DNA of 64,000 bases from an uncultured Peptococcaceae bacterium (GTDB lineage: Bacteria; Bacillota; Peptococcia; Peptococcales; Peptococcaceae), in assembly GCA_958451915.1 (NCBI GenBank), contig CAUDRX010000001.1:50933-114932 (forward strand). Reading direction: 5' to 3'. The notes below the pieces were generated by a model. That model was not told where the DNA came from and ran no database searches. It saw only the letters and a program-made list of their open reading frames with translations. The position numbers and the translations under genes were made by a program. Shown here one piece after another: positions 1-7,997 of this stretch. How positions within the stretch are numbered: the first letter of the stretch is position 1; each line of letters starts with the position of its first letter.

Positions 1-2
1 TA

Positions 3-203
3 GGCACGCACCTGGGTGCGCAGGACGTCAATATCGCCGAGATGGTCCTCGGCTACAAGCCGGAAGACCGCTCGACCGCCCTCATGTGGATGCAGCTCGA
101 CCAGCCTGTCGACCGCGCCATCCGCGAAGCGCGCCACTCACTTACCAGTGTGCTGGACATTGAATACATCCATCTGCCTATTAAGGAAACCCTATCATTA
201 TAG
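3..203 (+). CDS. C-terminal end of an ACT-domain protein, probably D-3-phosphoglycerate dehydrogenase
   Basis: The window opens inside a gene. Read in the third frame, 66 residues run to a TAG at 201-203. They have the form of a C-terminal ACT regulatory domain: a glycine-led turn, then NIAEMVLGYKPEDRSTALMW, an acidic 'LDQPVD' stretch and a final strand. This layout is typical of the serine-binding ACT domain closing SerA (first step of serine synthesis from 3-phosphoglycerate). The next gene is seryl-tRNA synthetase 28 bp downstream, which fits a serine theme and a shared transcript. An L-serine dehydratase beta-type ACT domain would look similar, so the enzyme name is inferred. Confidence 0.6.
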   Translation, partial: GTHLGAQDVNIAEMVLGYKPEDRSTALMWMQLDQPVDRAIREARHSLTSVLDIEYIHLPIKETLSL

Positions 204-231
204 AAAGAACAAAAATTAGGAGGAATCATCT

Positions 232-1497
232 ATGTTAGACATCAAACTTATGCGCAAAGAGCCGGAACGCGTCGCCAAAGCTGTTGGCCGCCGCGGCAAA
301 GAGATCGATATGCAGCCATTTTTGACTGCCGACGAAAAACATCGCGAAGTCATCGCTCAGATCGAAGCCTTGCAGAGCCAGCGCAACGCCAAGAGTAAAG
401 AAGTCGGCATGCGCAAGCGCAACGGCGAGAGCGCAGATGATCTGATGGCCGAAGTATCTGCCATCAACGAACAGATCAAGGCCCTCGACGCCGACAAAGA
501 CGCCCTCGAAAAGGAAGTGCGTGATTTCGTTGTCAGCATCCCTAACATGCCAGCCGACGATATCCCGGACGGCGGCGAAGACGACTACCGTGTCGAACGT
601 GTCTGGGGTGAACCACGCCAGTTCAGTTTTGAACCAAAGGCCCATTGGGATCTCGGCGTTGACCTCGACATCCTCGATTTTGACCGCGCCGCCAAAGTCA
701 CCGGCAGCCGTTTCACTTTCTACAAAGGCCTTGCTGCCCGTCTTGAACGTGCCCTCGTTTCTTTCATGATCGACATGCACACCGACAAGCACGGCTACAC
801 CGAGCTCATCCCACCATACATGACCAACACCGCTTCCGATTTCGGCACCGGCCAGCTGCCTAAGTTCGCAGAAGACATGTTCCATCTCGAGAACACCGAC
901 TACTACCTCATCCCAACCGCTGAGGTTCCTGTTACCAACTATCATCGTGACGAGATCCTCTCCGAAAAGGACCTGCCTGTGAAGTATTGTGCCTTCAGCC
1001 CATGTTTCCGCAGCGAAGCCGGCAGTGCTGGCCGTGATACCCGCGGCATCATCCGTCAGCACGAGTTCCACAAAGTCGAGATGGTCAAGCTCGCCCATCC
1101 GGACCACAGCTGGGAAGAGCTGGAAAGCCTCACCCAGAATGCTGAGGATATCCTGCAGGCTCTGAATCTCCCATACCGCGTGATCTGCCTCTCCGCTGGC
1201 GACATCGGTTTCAGCTCCGCTAAGACTTATGACCTTGAAGTCTGGCTGCCAAGCTACGGCAAATACCGTGAGATCTCCAGCTGCTCCAACTTCCTCGATT
1301 TCCAGAGCCGCCGCGCCAACCTGCGTTTCCGTGATGCCGATGGCAAAGTGCGTTATGTCCACACATTGAACGGTTCCGGTCTGGCTGTAGGCCGCACTCT
1401 GGCAGCCATCCTCGAAAACTACCAGAACGAAGACGGCAGCGTCACCATCCCAGAAGCCCTCGTTCCTTACATGCATGGTTACACCGAGATCCGCTAA
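232..1497 (+). CDS. serS: Seryl-tRNA synthetase
   Basis: A 421-residue class II aminoacyl-tRNA synthetase that charges tRNA-Ser in the cytoplasm. Residues ~1-110 form the long helical, lysine/glutamate-rich arm that grips the tRNA. The catalytic core follows: [15 protein letters not shown], motif 2 ([14 protein letters not shown], binding ATP and seryl-adenylate) and motif 3 near the C-terminus ([17 protein letters not shown]). Length is usual for bacterial SerRS. The ATG is preceded by TAGGAGGAATC with good spacing. It sits 28 bp after the ACT-domain gene and 12 bp before the radical SAM gene, so all probably share a transcript. No T-box leader is visible in the short upstream gap. Confidence 0.97.
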   Translation: MLDIKLMRKEPERVAKAVGRRGKEIDMQPFLTADEKHREVIAQIEALQSQRNAKSKEVGMRKRNGESADDLMAEVSAINEQIKALDADKDALEKEVRDFVVSIPNMPADDIPDGGEDDYRVERVWGEPRQFSFEPKAHWDLGVDLDILDFDRAAKVTGSRFTFYKGLAARLERALVSFMIDMHTDKHGYTELIPPYMTNTASDFGTGQLPKFAEDMFHLENTDYYLIPTAEVPVTNYHRDEILSEKDLPVKYCAFSPCFRSEAGSAGRDTRGIIRQHEFHKVEMVKLAHPDHSWEELESLTQNAEDILQALNLPYRVICLSAGDIGFSSAKTYDLEVWLPSYGKYREISSCSNFLDFQSRRANLRFRDADGKVRYVHTLNGSGLAVGRTLAAILENYQNEDGSVTIPEALVPYMHGYTEIR

Positions 1498-1509
1498 GGT
1501 TGTGCGCCA

Positions 1510-2904
1510 ATGACAAGAGATTTAGATTTTTCACGGATCCACCGGTTCATCTTTGATGACCTTCACCTGCTGCTCGACGTTAACAGCGGCTCTGTCCATG
1601 TCATCGACGAGACCGCCTGGGCCTTCCTTGATGCCCTCGAACAAGGCCAGAGCTGGGAGGATGCCATCCGTACCACTGCCGCCGTCTATGGCGAAGAGGA
1701 TGCCCGCGATGTCGCTGAAGGCGTGAGTGAACTCATAGAGGAAGGGATGCTCTTTTCTGACATTGATTTCAGTGAGTTTACCCCACACACTGAACCTATC
1801 GTCAAAGCCATGTGCCTGCACATGGCCCACGACTGCAACCTGCGCTGCGGCTACTGCTTCGCCGACAGCGGCGCCTACGGCGGCGGCCGCTCCCTGATGA
1901 GCCTGGAGGTCGCCAAAAAAGCCATCGACTTCCTCATGGAAGCTTCCAGGCACCGCACCCACGTTGAAGTAGACCTCTTCGGCGGTGAGCCGCTCCTCAA
2001 CCTCGATGTCTGCAAGGCCGTCGTCGAATATGGCCACCAGCGTGCCGCTGCGCTCGGCAAAGTGCTCAAAGTCACCCTCACCACCAACGGCGTCCTTCTT
2101 GATGACGCTGTCGGCAAATGGGTCAACGACGAGCACATGGACGCCGTTCTCTCCCTTGACGGCCGCAAAGAGATCCACGACAACATGCGCCGTTTCGTCG
2201 GCGGGCAGCCAAGCTACCAGACCTGCGTGGACCACTTCCAGAAGTTTGTCGCCACCCGCGGCCAGCAGTGGTACTACGTGCGTGGTACATACACCCACTA
2301 CAACCCGGATTTTGCCGCCGACGTCATCCACATGGCCGATGACCTCGGCTTTAAGGAGATCAGCATGGAGCCCGTCGTTGCACCGGCCGACATGCCATAT
2401 GCCCTCACCGAGGACGACAAGCCGATCATCCTTGAAAATTACAACATCCTCGCCCGCCATTACCTCCAGCGTTGGCGCGAGGGCAAGGGCTACAATTTCT
2501 TCCATTTCAATGTCGACTTCGCCGGCGGCCCATGCCTGCCAAAGCGCCTCTCCGGCTGCGGCAGCGGTCACGACTACCTCGCCGTCAGCCCGGAAGGGGA
2601 CCTCTATCCTTGCCATCAGTTCGTCGGCGAGGAAGATTACAAGATGGGCACCGTTTTCACCGGCATCGAACGTCCGGAGATCGCTGAACGCTTCCAGAAA
2701 GCCAACGTCCTCACCAAGCCAACCTGCATGGACTGCTGGGCGCGCTTTTTCTGCAGCGGCGGCTGCCACGCCAACAACATCCGCTACGGTGGTTCCATCA
2801 ATGAGCCTTACGCTTATGGCTGTGACCTCCAGAAGAAACGCATCGAAGCGGCCATCTATGTGCAGACCGTGAAGCTTTTAGAGAGCGAAGGGAGCGAAGA
2901 CTGA
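1510..2904 (+). CDS. scfB: SCIFF peptide maturase, radical SAM/SPASM thioether-forming enzyme
   Basis: A 464-residue radical SAM enzyme. Residues ~10-95 form a RiPP-recognition-like N-terminal region. C109, C113 and C116 make the CxxxCxxC motif that binds the SAM-cleaving 4Fe-4S cluster, followed by YCFADSGAYGGGRSLMS, typical of the six-cysteine-peptide (SCIFF) maturase family. The C-terminal SPASM part carries further cluster cysteines (SGCGSG, YPCHQF, CMDCWARFFCSGGC). Family members form Cys-Thr thioether bridges in a small Cys-rich peptide normally encoded next door. No such peptide gene lies in the 12-bp gap before this gene or downstream; it may lie outside the window. The stop codon overlaps the pheA start (TGATG), implying coupled translation. 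Confidence 0.9.
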   Translation: MTRDLDFSRIHRFIFDDLHLLLDVNSGSVHVIDETAWAFLDALEQGQSWEDAIRTTAAVYGEEDARDVAEGVSELIEEGMLFSDIDFSEFTPHTEPIVKAMCLHMAHDCNLRCGYCFADSGAYGGGRSLMSLEVAKKAIDFLMEASRHRTHVEVDLFGGEPLLNLDVCKAVVEYGHQRAAALGKVLKVTLTTNGVLLDDAVGKWVNDEHMDAVLSLDGRKEIHDNMRRFVGGQPSYQTCVDHFQKFVATRGQQWYYVRGTYTHYNPDFAADVIHMADDLGFKEISMEPVVAPADMPYALTEDDKPIILENYNILARHYLQRWREGKGYNFFHFNVDFAGGPCLPKRLSGCGSGHDYLAVSPEGDLYPCHQFVGEEDYKMGTVFTGIERPEIAERFQKANVLTKPTCMDCWARFFCSGGCHANNIRYGGSINEPYAYGCDLQKKRIEAAIYVQTVKLLESEGSED

Positions 2905-3770
2905 TGCAGCCACTCCTGCCACCATTTGCCGCACCTGCCGATTCGCCGCGCGTTGCTTTTCAGGGCATCGAAGGTTCCTTCAGTGACGGCGCCTGCATCA
3001 AGGTCTTTGGCCCGGATGTGCACCGTAAAGGCATGTCCCACTTTCAGTATGTCGTCGATGCCGTCGTCGAAGGTGCGTATGATTATGGCGTCCTGCCAAT
3101 CGAGAATTCTTCCACCGGCAGCATCAACGACGTCTATGACCTGCTCAACACCAAACCCTGCTATATCGTCGCTGAGACCGCCCTCGAGATCACCCAGAAC
3201 CTGCTGGCCGTTCCCGGTACCAGACTTGAAGACATCAAGTATGTCTATTCCCATCCTCAGGGCCTCGGTCAGAGTCAGCGCTTTCTCATGAAGCACGGCA
3301 TTGAGCCCCGCCCATACGCCGACACCGCCATGAGCGCCCGCTACATTGCAGAGACCCGTCCCGCCGACGGCGCCGCCATCGCTTCCCAGCAGGCAGCCGA
3401 AGTCTACGGGTTGGAGATCATCGTGCCGCATGTCAATTTCAACTACTCCAATATCACCCGTTTTGTCGTCATCCGCAACCAGCCGGAGTGGCATGAAGGC
3501 CAGAACAAGGTCAGCATCGTTTTCAAGACGCCGCATCGCCCGGGGGCGCTCTTTGAAGCCCTGCGCTTCTTCGCAGACGGCCACTATGACATGAGCCGCA
3601 TCGAATCGCGTCCTGTCATCGGTAAGCCCTGGGAATACAGCTTCTACGTCGACCTTCTCGGCCGCTGGGACGATGAGGCTTTCGTCGAGTGCCTGCGCCA
3701 GGTGCGCGAGACCACCGTCGATTTCCGTGTTCTTGGCACTTACCAGGCGGCAGAACAGAACATTCTTTGA
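2904..3770 (+). CDS. pheA: Prephenate dehydratase
   Basis: A 288-residue monofunctional prephenate dehydratase: it converts prephenate to phenylpyruvate in phenylalanine synthesis. The N-terminal catalytic domain (~15-185) shows VAFQGIEGSFSD, GVLPIENSSTGSI and NITRFVVI, the last containing the TRF catalytic motif. A C-terminal ACT domain (~200-275) has GALFEALRFF and the ESRP phenylalanine-binding motif, so feedback inhibition by Phe is expected. There is no chorismate mutase domain, unlike the enterobacterial P-protein. The ATG overlaps the stop of the radical SAM gene by one base (TGATG). An alternative start could lie inside the N-terminus, but this one is supported by the coupling. Confidence 0.95.
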   Translation: MQPLLPPFAAPADSPRVAFQGIEGSFSDGACIKVFGPDVHRKGMSHFQYVVDAVVEGAYDYGVLPIENSSTGSINDVYDLLNTKPCYIVAETALEITQNLLAVPGTRLEDIKYVYSHPQGLGQSQRFLMKHGIEPRPYADTAMSARYIAETRPADGAAIASQQAAEVYGLEIIVPHVNFNYSNITRFVVIRNQPEWHEGQNKVSIVFKTPHRPGALFEALRFFADGHYDMSRIESRPVIGKPWEYSFYVDLLGRWDDEAFVECLRQVRETTVDFRVLGTYQAAEQNIL

Positions 3771-3789
3771 ACGAAAGGAGACCTGACCC

Positions 3790-4725
3790 ATGAACGATCT
3801 CTTTTCTCAGATCACCGGCGTTGCCGAGGTGCGTTTTGACGAGCCCCTCGCCCGTCACACCACCTTTGGGATCGGCGGTCCTGCCGATGTCATGGTCTTT
3901 CCGGAGACCCCAGCGGCCCTCGCTGAAGTCGTGCGTACCGCCCGCGAGAACGGCCTCGACTGGCTCGTGCTCGGGCGTGGCAGCAACATGCTCGTCGCCG
4001 ACAGCGGCATCCGTGGTGTCGTTATTGCCACCGAGCGCCTCCAGACCCTCCGCGTCGAAGCGAGCCGCGTCACCGCAAGCTGCGGCTGGTCCCTCATCAA
4101 CGTCAGCAAAGCCACAGCCGAGCTCGGTCTCAGCGGTCTTGAATTTGCCAGCGGCATTCCCGGCAGCATCGGCGGTGCAGCCTACATGAACGCCGGCGCC
4201 TATGATGGTGAGATGAAGGACGTCATCACGAGCGTCACCGTTCTGGACGAGAACGGCGCTGTCCGGGAGATCCCGGCCAGCGAGATGCGTTTCAGCTATC
4301 GCCACAGCCGTCTCAAGGACGAACCCCTCATCTGTCTCGCTGTGACCATGCAGCTCGCGTTCGCCGACAAGCGCGAGATCCTCGACAAGATCCGCGACCT
4401 CACCGAGCGCCGCACCAGCCGCCAGCCGCTTGAGCTTGCAAGTGCCGGCTCCACCTTCAAGCGGCCCGCCGGTCACTACGCCGGCCCTCTCATCATCGAG
4501 GCCGGCCTCCAGGGCCACCAGATCGGCGGCGCTCAGGTCTCGACCAAGCACGCCGGCTTCGTCGTCAACACCGGCGGCGCCACCGCCGATGACGTCATCC
4601 GGCTCATCCACCACATCCAGCAGACCGTCCTCGACAAGGACCACGTCCGCCTCGAGACCGAAGTCCGCTTCATCGGCGACTGGGCCGATCACCCCCTCTA
4701 CCCAGCGATCATGAAAGCCGAATAA
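3790..4725 (+). CDS. murB: UDP-N-acetylenolpyruvoylglucosamine reductase
   Basis: A 311-residue FAD enzyme of cytoplasmic peptidoglycan precursor synthesis; it reduces UDP-GlcNAc-enolpyruvate to UDP-MurNAc with NADPH. The FAD-binding half shows FGIGGPADVMVFPET, LGRGSNMLVADSGIRG and GSIGGAAYMNAGAYDG. The C-terminal substrate half has FSYRHSRLKDE, SRQPLELASAGSTFKRP (with the proton-donor Ser) and GLQGHQIGGAQVSTKHAGF. Domain form and length suggest a short type II MurB. A GAAAGGAG site precedes the ATG, 19 bp after pheA. A strong terminator follows, closing the serS-murB run. Confidence 0.96.
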   Translation: MNDLFSQITGVAEVRFDEPLARHTTFGIGGPADVMVFPETPAALAEVVRTARENGLDWLVLGRGSNMLVADSGIRGVVIATERLQTLRVEASRVTASCGWSLINVSKATAELGLSGLEFASGIPGSIGGAAYMNAGAYDGEMKDVITSVTVLDENGAVREIPASEMRFSYRHSRLKDEPLICLAVTMQLAFADKREILDKIRDLTERRTSRQPLELASAGSTFKRPAGHYAGPLIIEAGLQGHQIGGAQVSTKHAGFVVNTGGATADDVIRLIHHIQQTVLDKDHVRLETEVRFIGDWADHPLYPAIMKAE

Positions 4726-4736
4726 GGAAACAAATA

Positions 4737-4781
4737 AACCTCTCTGACCGTCCCAAATGGGATGGATGCAGAGAGGTTTTT
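4737..4781 (+). terminator. Intrinsic terminator after murB
   Basis: AACCTCTCTG (4737-4746) pairs with CAGAGAGGTT (4769-4778), followed by a T run. The loop holds a second small inverted repeat, TCCCAAATGGGA. Confidence 0.9.
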
Positions 4782-4816
4782 GCGTTTGTGGGAGGATGAA
4801 AAGTATTGTATATCTC

Positions 4817-4845
4817 TTGAAATACGCCCTTTATCACTATATAAT
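4817..4845 (+). promoter_or_regulatory. Promoter of the agr-like regulator/kinase operon
   Basis: TTGAAA (4817-4822), a 17-bp spacer and a perfect TATAAT (4840-4845), 58 bp before the regulator ATG. The near-consensus boxes suggest constitutive sigma-A expression. No copy of the paired 11-bp repeat found before agrB is present here. Confidence 0.8.
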
Positions 4846-4903
4846 GATATCAAACACAAACCTTTGATGGCGCATCAGTGTAAATAAAAAGGGGGGGATC
4901 GCC

Positions 4904-5629
4904 ATGAAGATCGCGATCTGCGATGATGAGATCCTATATTGCGAGGCCATGGAGACGATGCTCCATGCTCACGGCATCGAGCCGGATGTCTATCATTCCG
5001 GCAAAGACCTGCTTCATGCCTGCCTGGAGCAAGGGCGGCGCTATGACGGCGTCTTTCTCGACATGGAGATGGACGGACTGAACGGCTTTGAGACGGCAAA
5101 TGCCCTGCATGCCCATGACCCACATATGCAGATCGTCTTTGTCACCAGCCACGAAAAATACATGATCGATAGTTTTCGTTGTGATCCGCTGCGTTTCATC
5201 GTCAAGAACAGGGACGGTGCACTTGTGCCAGAGGCACGTTTTGAAGAAGCCCTCGAGGCTATTGGCGCCGTCACCGCCGTGAAGCGCCAGGCCATCCACC
5301 TGACGGTCGATCGCGGCGATGAAGTCCTGCTCTACGACGATGAGATCGCCTATTGCGAGAGCAGAGGTCACAACATTCTATTTTACTGCACCGACGGGCA
5401 GATGTATAGCTGGCGTGGTACCATGGCCCAGCTGCTCAACAAGCTCCCGCCAGACTATTTCGTGCAATGCCACCGATCTTTCGTCGTAAATCTTGCCCAT
5501 GTATGTAAGGTCAGCGAGAAAAATGGTGAGATTTCTCTTGCCACTGGGGTAGTACCGATAGGGCCGTCGTTTAAGGCGGATTTTCTTGTTGCTCGGATTC
5601 GTTTTATGAAAGAGAGATTGCATGTATGA
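4904..5629 (+). CDS. LytTR-family response regulator (AgrA-like)
   Basis: A 241-residue response regulator. The receiver domain (~1-120) starts MKIAICDDE, with acidic residues D7/D8 and phospho-acceptor D53 in FLDMEMDG, and a lysine in FIVKNR. The C-terminal ~110 residues form a LytTR DNA-binding domain (RGHNILFYCTDG, then FVQCHRSFVVNLAHV). LytTR proteins bind two direct repeats about 21 bp apart; repeats of that geometry lie before agrB and before the secreted peptidase downstream. Its TGA overlaps the kinase ATG (ATGA), so the two are translationally coupled, as in AgrA/AgrC-type pairs. The SD is a G-rich AAAGGGGGGGAT. Function in quorum sensing is inferred from family and context. Confidence 0.93.
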   Translation: MKIAICDDEILYCEAMETMLHAHGIEPDVYHSGKDLLHACLEQGRRYDGVFLDMEMDGLNGFETANALHAHDPHMQIVFVTSHEKYMIDSFRCDPLRFIVKNRDGALVPEARFEEALEAIGAVTAVKRQAIHLTVDRGDEVLLYDDEIAYCESRGHNILFYCTDGQMYSWRGTMAQLLNKLPPDYFVQCHRSFVVNLAHVCKVSEKNGEISLATGVVPIGPSFKADFLVARIRFMKERLHV

Positions 5630-6915
5630 GTGCATATGAATTTGCTGATCTTATCACACCGCTCGTTGAGGCGGTAATGTTCTTTATGTTGTTCGAAGCC
5701 TTTCTATCGCGGCGGAAGAAGCTGAAAACCTGGCACTATATCGTGGGCATGATTGCGCTGGCTGGGATGATCAGTATTTGTAATAGAGTGTTCAGTTATA
5801 CCTTTTTGAATATTCTTGGCTTGGTCCTATCAGCTTTTCTTCTGTCTTTCCTGTATCGAGGGGAATTCGGGTTTCGCTTGATCGCCAGTGTTTCTGGTAT
5901 CCTGATCAGTGGCGTTTTAGAGATCTTTGTGATGTATCTGATCACGGTCATATTTGACATATCTGTTAGCGAAGCGATTTATGATCAAGAATATCGCTTA
6001 CTGGGGATCATAGGGTCAAAAATAAGTGGATTGGCCTGTTGTAATGCCATCCGGATAAAGAGTTCTGTGAAAAAGCTGTCTCAAAGCAACACCTATTGGC
6101 TTCTATTTTTCTTGCTGTTCTTGTCAAGCTTACTAACAATATCGTTGCTCTTTATTATGAGTTACGAGATCAATGATGAACGTTATAATAGCATTGCGGT
6201 ACTTTGTGCGATGGGGCTGCTTTTCAGCACTTTCTTTGCGCTCTATATCTATGAAAGGATCGTAAAACAAAGCGAAGCGATACGTAGTCAGGAACAGTAT
6301 GAACAGCATTTAAGATCCCAGCTCAAGCATCTGGACGACATCATTGCCGGACAAAATGAATTGCGCCGGTTCAAGCATGATCTTTCCAATCAGCTGGCGG
6401 TCGTTCGTGGTTACTTTGAGCGTCAGGACAATGAAGCCGGAGAGCGTTATCTGGATGAGTTGGATCAACGCTTTTTAAAAGGGCATGCTGTCGTCAATAC
6501 AGGAAATACGGCTTTGGATGCGATCATCAGCACCAAGCAGGCATTGGCTGAGAGCAAAGGCATTGTTTTTCAGATGACCATCCAGATCGCCGAGCATTTT
6601 CCGATCGAGCCCGTTGATGCCTGCATGATCTTTGGCAATGCGCTCGACAATGCCATCGAAGCCTGTGAACGGCTGGACGGCGGAGAGAAGCATATCACCC
6701 TCACCCTCATCCAGCAGGACGAGACCCTCTTCTGCAAGATCGTCAACAGCGCCCCGCCCGGCCAGCATCACGACCTTCAGACCAGCAAGCGTGACAAAGA
6801 CGCGCATGGCCTGGGCCTGTTGAACATTAAGGACGCCCTGGCGCGCTATGACAGTGGCGCTGTGATAGAATGGGAAAACGGTATTTTCTCATTGTCTTTT
6901 CTGATCGATCTATAA
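5626..6915 (+). CDS. GHKL-type sensor histidine kinase (AgrC-like)
   Basis: A 429-residue membrane sensor kinase. The N-terminal ~210 residues contain about six hydrophobic segments (near 12-28, 38-54, 58-77, 83-108, 157-180 and 189-208), the topology of AgrC peptide receptors. A coiled linker leads to the H-box FKHDLSNQL with H251 as likely phospho-acceptor. The GHKL ATPase part has the N-box MIFGNALDNAIEACERL and G-box DAHGLGLLNIKDAL. It should sense the cyclic peptide made by the AgrB/AgrD pair just downstream and phosphorylate the LytTR regulator encoded upstream. Base composition drops from about base 5640 onward relative to the serS-murB region. Confidence 0.92.
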   Translation: MSAYEFADLITPLVEAVMFFMLFEAFLSRRKKLKTWHYIVGMIALAGMISICNRVFSYTFLNILGLVLSAFLLSFLYRGEFGFRLIASVSGILISGVLEIFVMYLITVIFDISVSEAIYDQEYRLLGIIGSKISGLACCNAIRIKSSVKKLSQSNTYWLLFFLLFLSSLLTISLLFIMSYEINDERYNSIAVLCAMGLLFSTFFALYIYERIVKQSEAIRSQEQYEQHLRSQLKHLDDIIAGQNELRRFKHDLSNQLAVVRGYFERQDNEAGERYLDELDQRFLKGHAVVNTGNTALDAIISTKQALAESKGIVFQMTIQIAEHFPIEPVDACMIFGNALDNAIEACERLDGGEKHITLTLIQQDETLFCKIVNSAPPGQHHDLQTSKRDKDAHGLGLLNIKDALARYDSGAVIEWENGIFSLSFLIDL

Positions 6916-7000
6916 CAAACCAGACAGTGTACGGAACATCGTATTATCATTGCGATGATCTGTATGCTGTTTTTTTTTGTAAAAATTAAATAAAAGATTA

Positions 7001-7064
7001 TTCGTGTCTCTAACTCGGCTGTTCGTGCCACTTTTCCAGGATCGGCCCTTTTTTGTGCTATGAT
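7001..7064 (+). promoter_or_regulatory. Paired-repeat LytTR-type operator and activator-dependent promoter before agrB
   Basis: Two direct repeats, TTCGTGTCTCT (7001-7011) and TTCGTGCCACT (7022-7032), start exactly 21 bp apart, the geometry used by LytTR dimers (two ~9-bp boxes with a 12-bp gap). A -10 hexamer TATGAT lies at 7059-7064, 37 bp after the start of the second repeat. The expected -35 position (7036-7041) has no TTGACA-like sequence, as expected for an activator-dependent promoter. The same module recurs at 7934-7997 with identical spacing. It is the likely autoinduction site of the locus. Confidence 0.75.
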
Positions 7065-7088
7065 CTTTGAAAAGAGGAGGTGAAGAAG

Positions 7089-7673
7089 ATGAAGAAAGTG
7101 ATCGATCATTTTGAGCGACGCATGATCGCGGGCAATGTGATCTCACAGAATGAAACGGCCGTTGTCCGCTATGGCTTGGAAGTGTTCTTCATCTCGTTTC
7201 TTGAACTGGCCGCAATCTTTGTGCTTGCTGCTTTTGTTGGGAATCTAGCGAGCACTGTATGTTTTTTCTTAGCATTTATCCCACTCAGATTGGTTGCCGG
7301 TGGTTATCATGCATCAACACGCCTGAGATGTTTCATCCTCTCATTGGCTGTATACGGAGTGTTCACTGTGATGATGCAGATGATCCCGACATCATGGTAT
7401 ATAGGAGTGGTTTATAGCTGCCTGATCGTGACAGGTTATATCATATGGCGATTTTCACCGAGCATTCATCATAACCGTCGATCTATCGATTATGACCGTC
7501 AGTTTTATCGTAGGATCAGTTTAAAGATCTGGTTTTTTGAATGCAGCATAATAGTCGCTTTGCAGGTATTTTTGCCAATATCTGCTGTCGGGGTGGCAAT
7601 GGCATTAGGCATGTTCTCTGAAGCATTGGCGCTCCTGGTGGTAGTTTGGGAGAAATATATATCACCGGTATGA
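7089..7673 (+). CDS. agrB: AgrB-like membrane peptidase processing the autoinducer peptide
   Basis: An AgrB-family integral membrane cysteine endopeptidase of 194 residues. It should cleave the AgrD pre-peptide at its C-terminal side and form the thiolactone ring. The diagnostic stretch is PLRLVAGGYHASTRLRC, with the conserved Arg, the catalytic His and, seven residues later, the catalytic Cys (H74 and C81 from this start). Four to six hydrophobic segments surround it. I chose the ATG at 7089 because GAGGAGG (7074-7080) lies 8 bp upstream; a GTG at 7080 overlaps that SD. It follows the operator at 7001 and is 23 bp before the AgrD gene. Confidence 0.93.
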   Translation: MKKVIDHFERRMIAGNVISQNETAVVRYGLEVFFISFLELAAIFVLAAFVGNLASTVCFFLAFIPLRLVAGGYHASTRLRCFILSLAVYGVFTVMMQMIPTSWYIGVVYSCLIVTGYIIWRFSPSIHHNRRSIDYDRQFYRRISLKIWFFECSIIVALQVFLPISAVGVAMALGMFSEALALLVVVWEKYISPV

Positions 7674-7696
7674 AAAACAGAAGGGAGGAAAGAAAA

Positions 7697-7873
7697 ATGA
7701 AAAAATGGTATGAAGCGATCATGTCTCGATATTATATGGCATGGAAGTGGATAGCACTAATGTTTGCGGCTTTGGCAGTAAATACTGTATGTACCTTGCC
7801 ATACTATGAACCGGAGCAGCCATCAGAGCTGGCTGGTCTCAAACGATTTGGATATTTCCATAAAAGGGGATAA
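7697..7873 (+). CDS. agrD: AgrD-like cyclic lactone autoinducer pre-peptide
   Basis: A 58-residue peptide with the three-part AgrD design: an N-terminal amphipathic/hydrophobic leader (residues 1-28, rich in Trp, Tyr and Met), a core around C32 and a C-terminal acidic recognition segment. The core-to-tail stretch VCTLPYYEPEQPSEL matches the clostridial cyclic-lactone pattern of Cys, a few hydrophobic/aromatic residues, then Y-x-P-x-x-P-x-x-L. The ring is predicted to run from C32 to Y36 or Y37. A basic tail (LKRFGYFHKRG) follows, longer than in many homologues. The ATG at 7697 has AAGGGAGG upstream; it is co-transcribed with agrB. The final peptide is inferred, not seen. Confidence 0.85.
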   Translation: MKKWYEAIMSRYYMAWKWIALMFAALAVNTVCTLPYYEPEQPSELAGLKRFGYFHKRG

Positions 7874-7933
7874 AAACAGGAAAAAAACTGCACCTGTTTA
7901 TGGGAGGCAGCGTGATGAGGTCATGTTGAGAAA

Positions 7934-7997
7934 TTCGTGCCTCTAACTCGACTGTCCGTGCCACTTTCCGAAAAAAGTGGGATTTTGATGATATACT
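7934..7997 (+). promoter_or_regulatory. Second paired-repeat LytTR-type operator/promoter, upstream of the secreted peptidase
   Basis: TTCGTGCCTCT (7934-7944) and TCCGTGCCACT (7955-7965) start 21 bp apart; TATACT (7992-7997) begins 37 bp after the second repeat. Both distances equal those before agrB, and the sequence between the repeats is also nearly identical (CTAACTCGACTG versus CTAACTCGGCTG with the flanks). No -35 box is recognisable. By analogy with staphylococcal P2/P3 this is the output promoter, reading toward the peptidase gene at 8267. Confidence 0.75.

Noticed and set aside
235..1476. Long open frame opposite serS (413 codons)
   Set aside because: It mirrors the codon structure of serS, has no SD and no recognisable motif; typical antisense shadow in GC-rich DNA.
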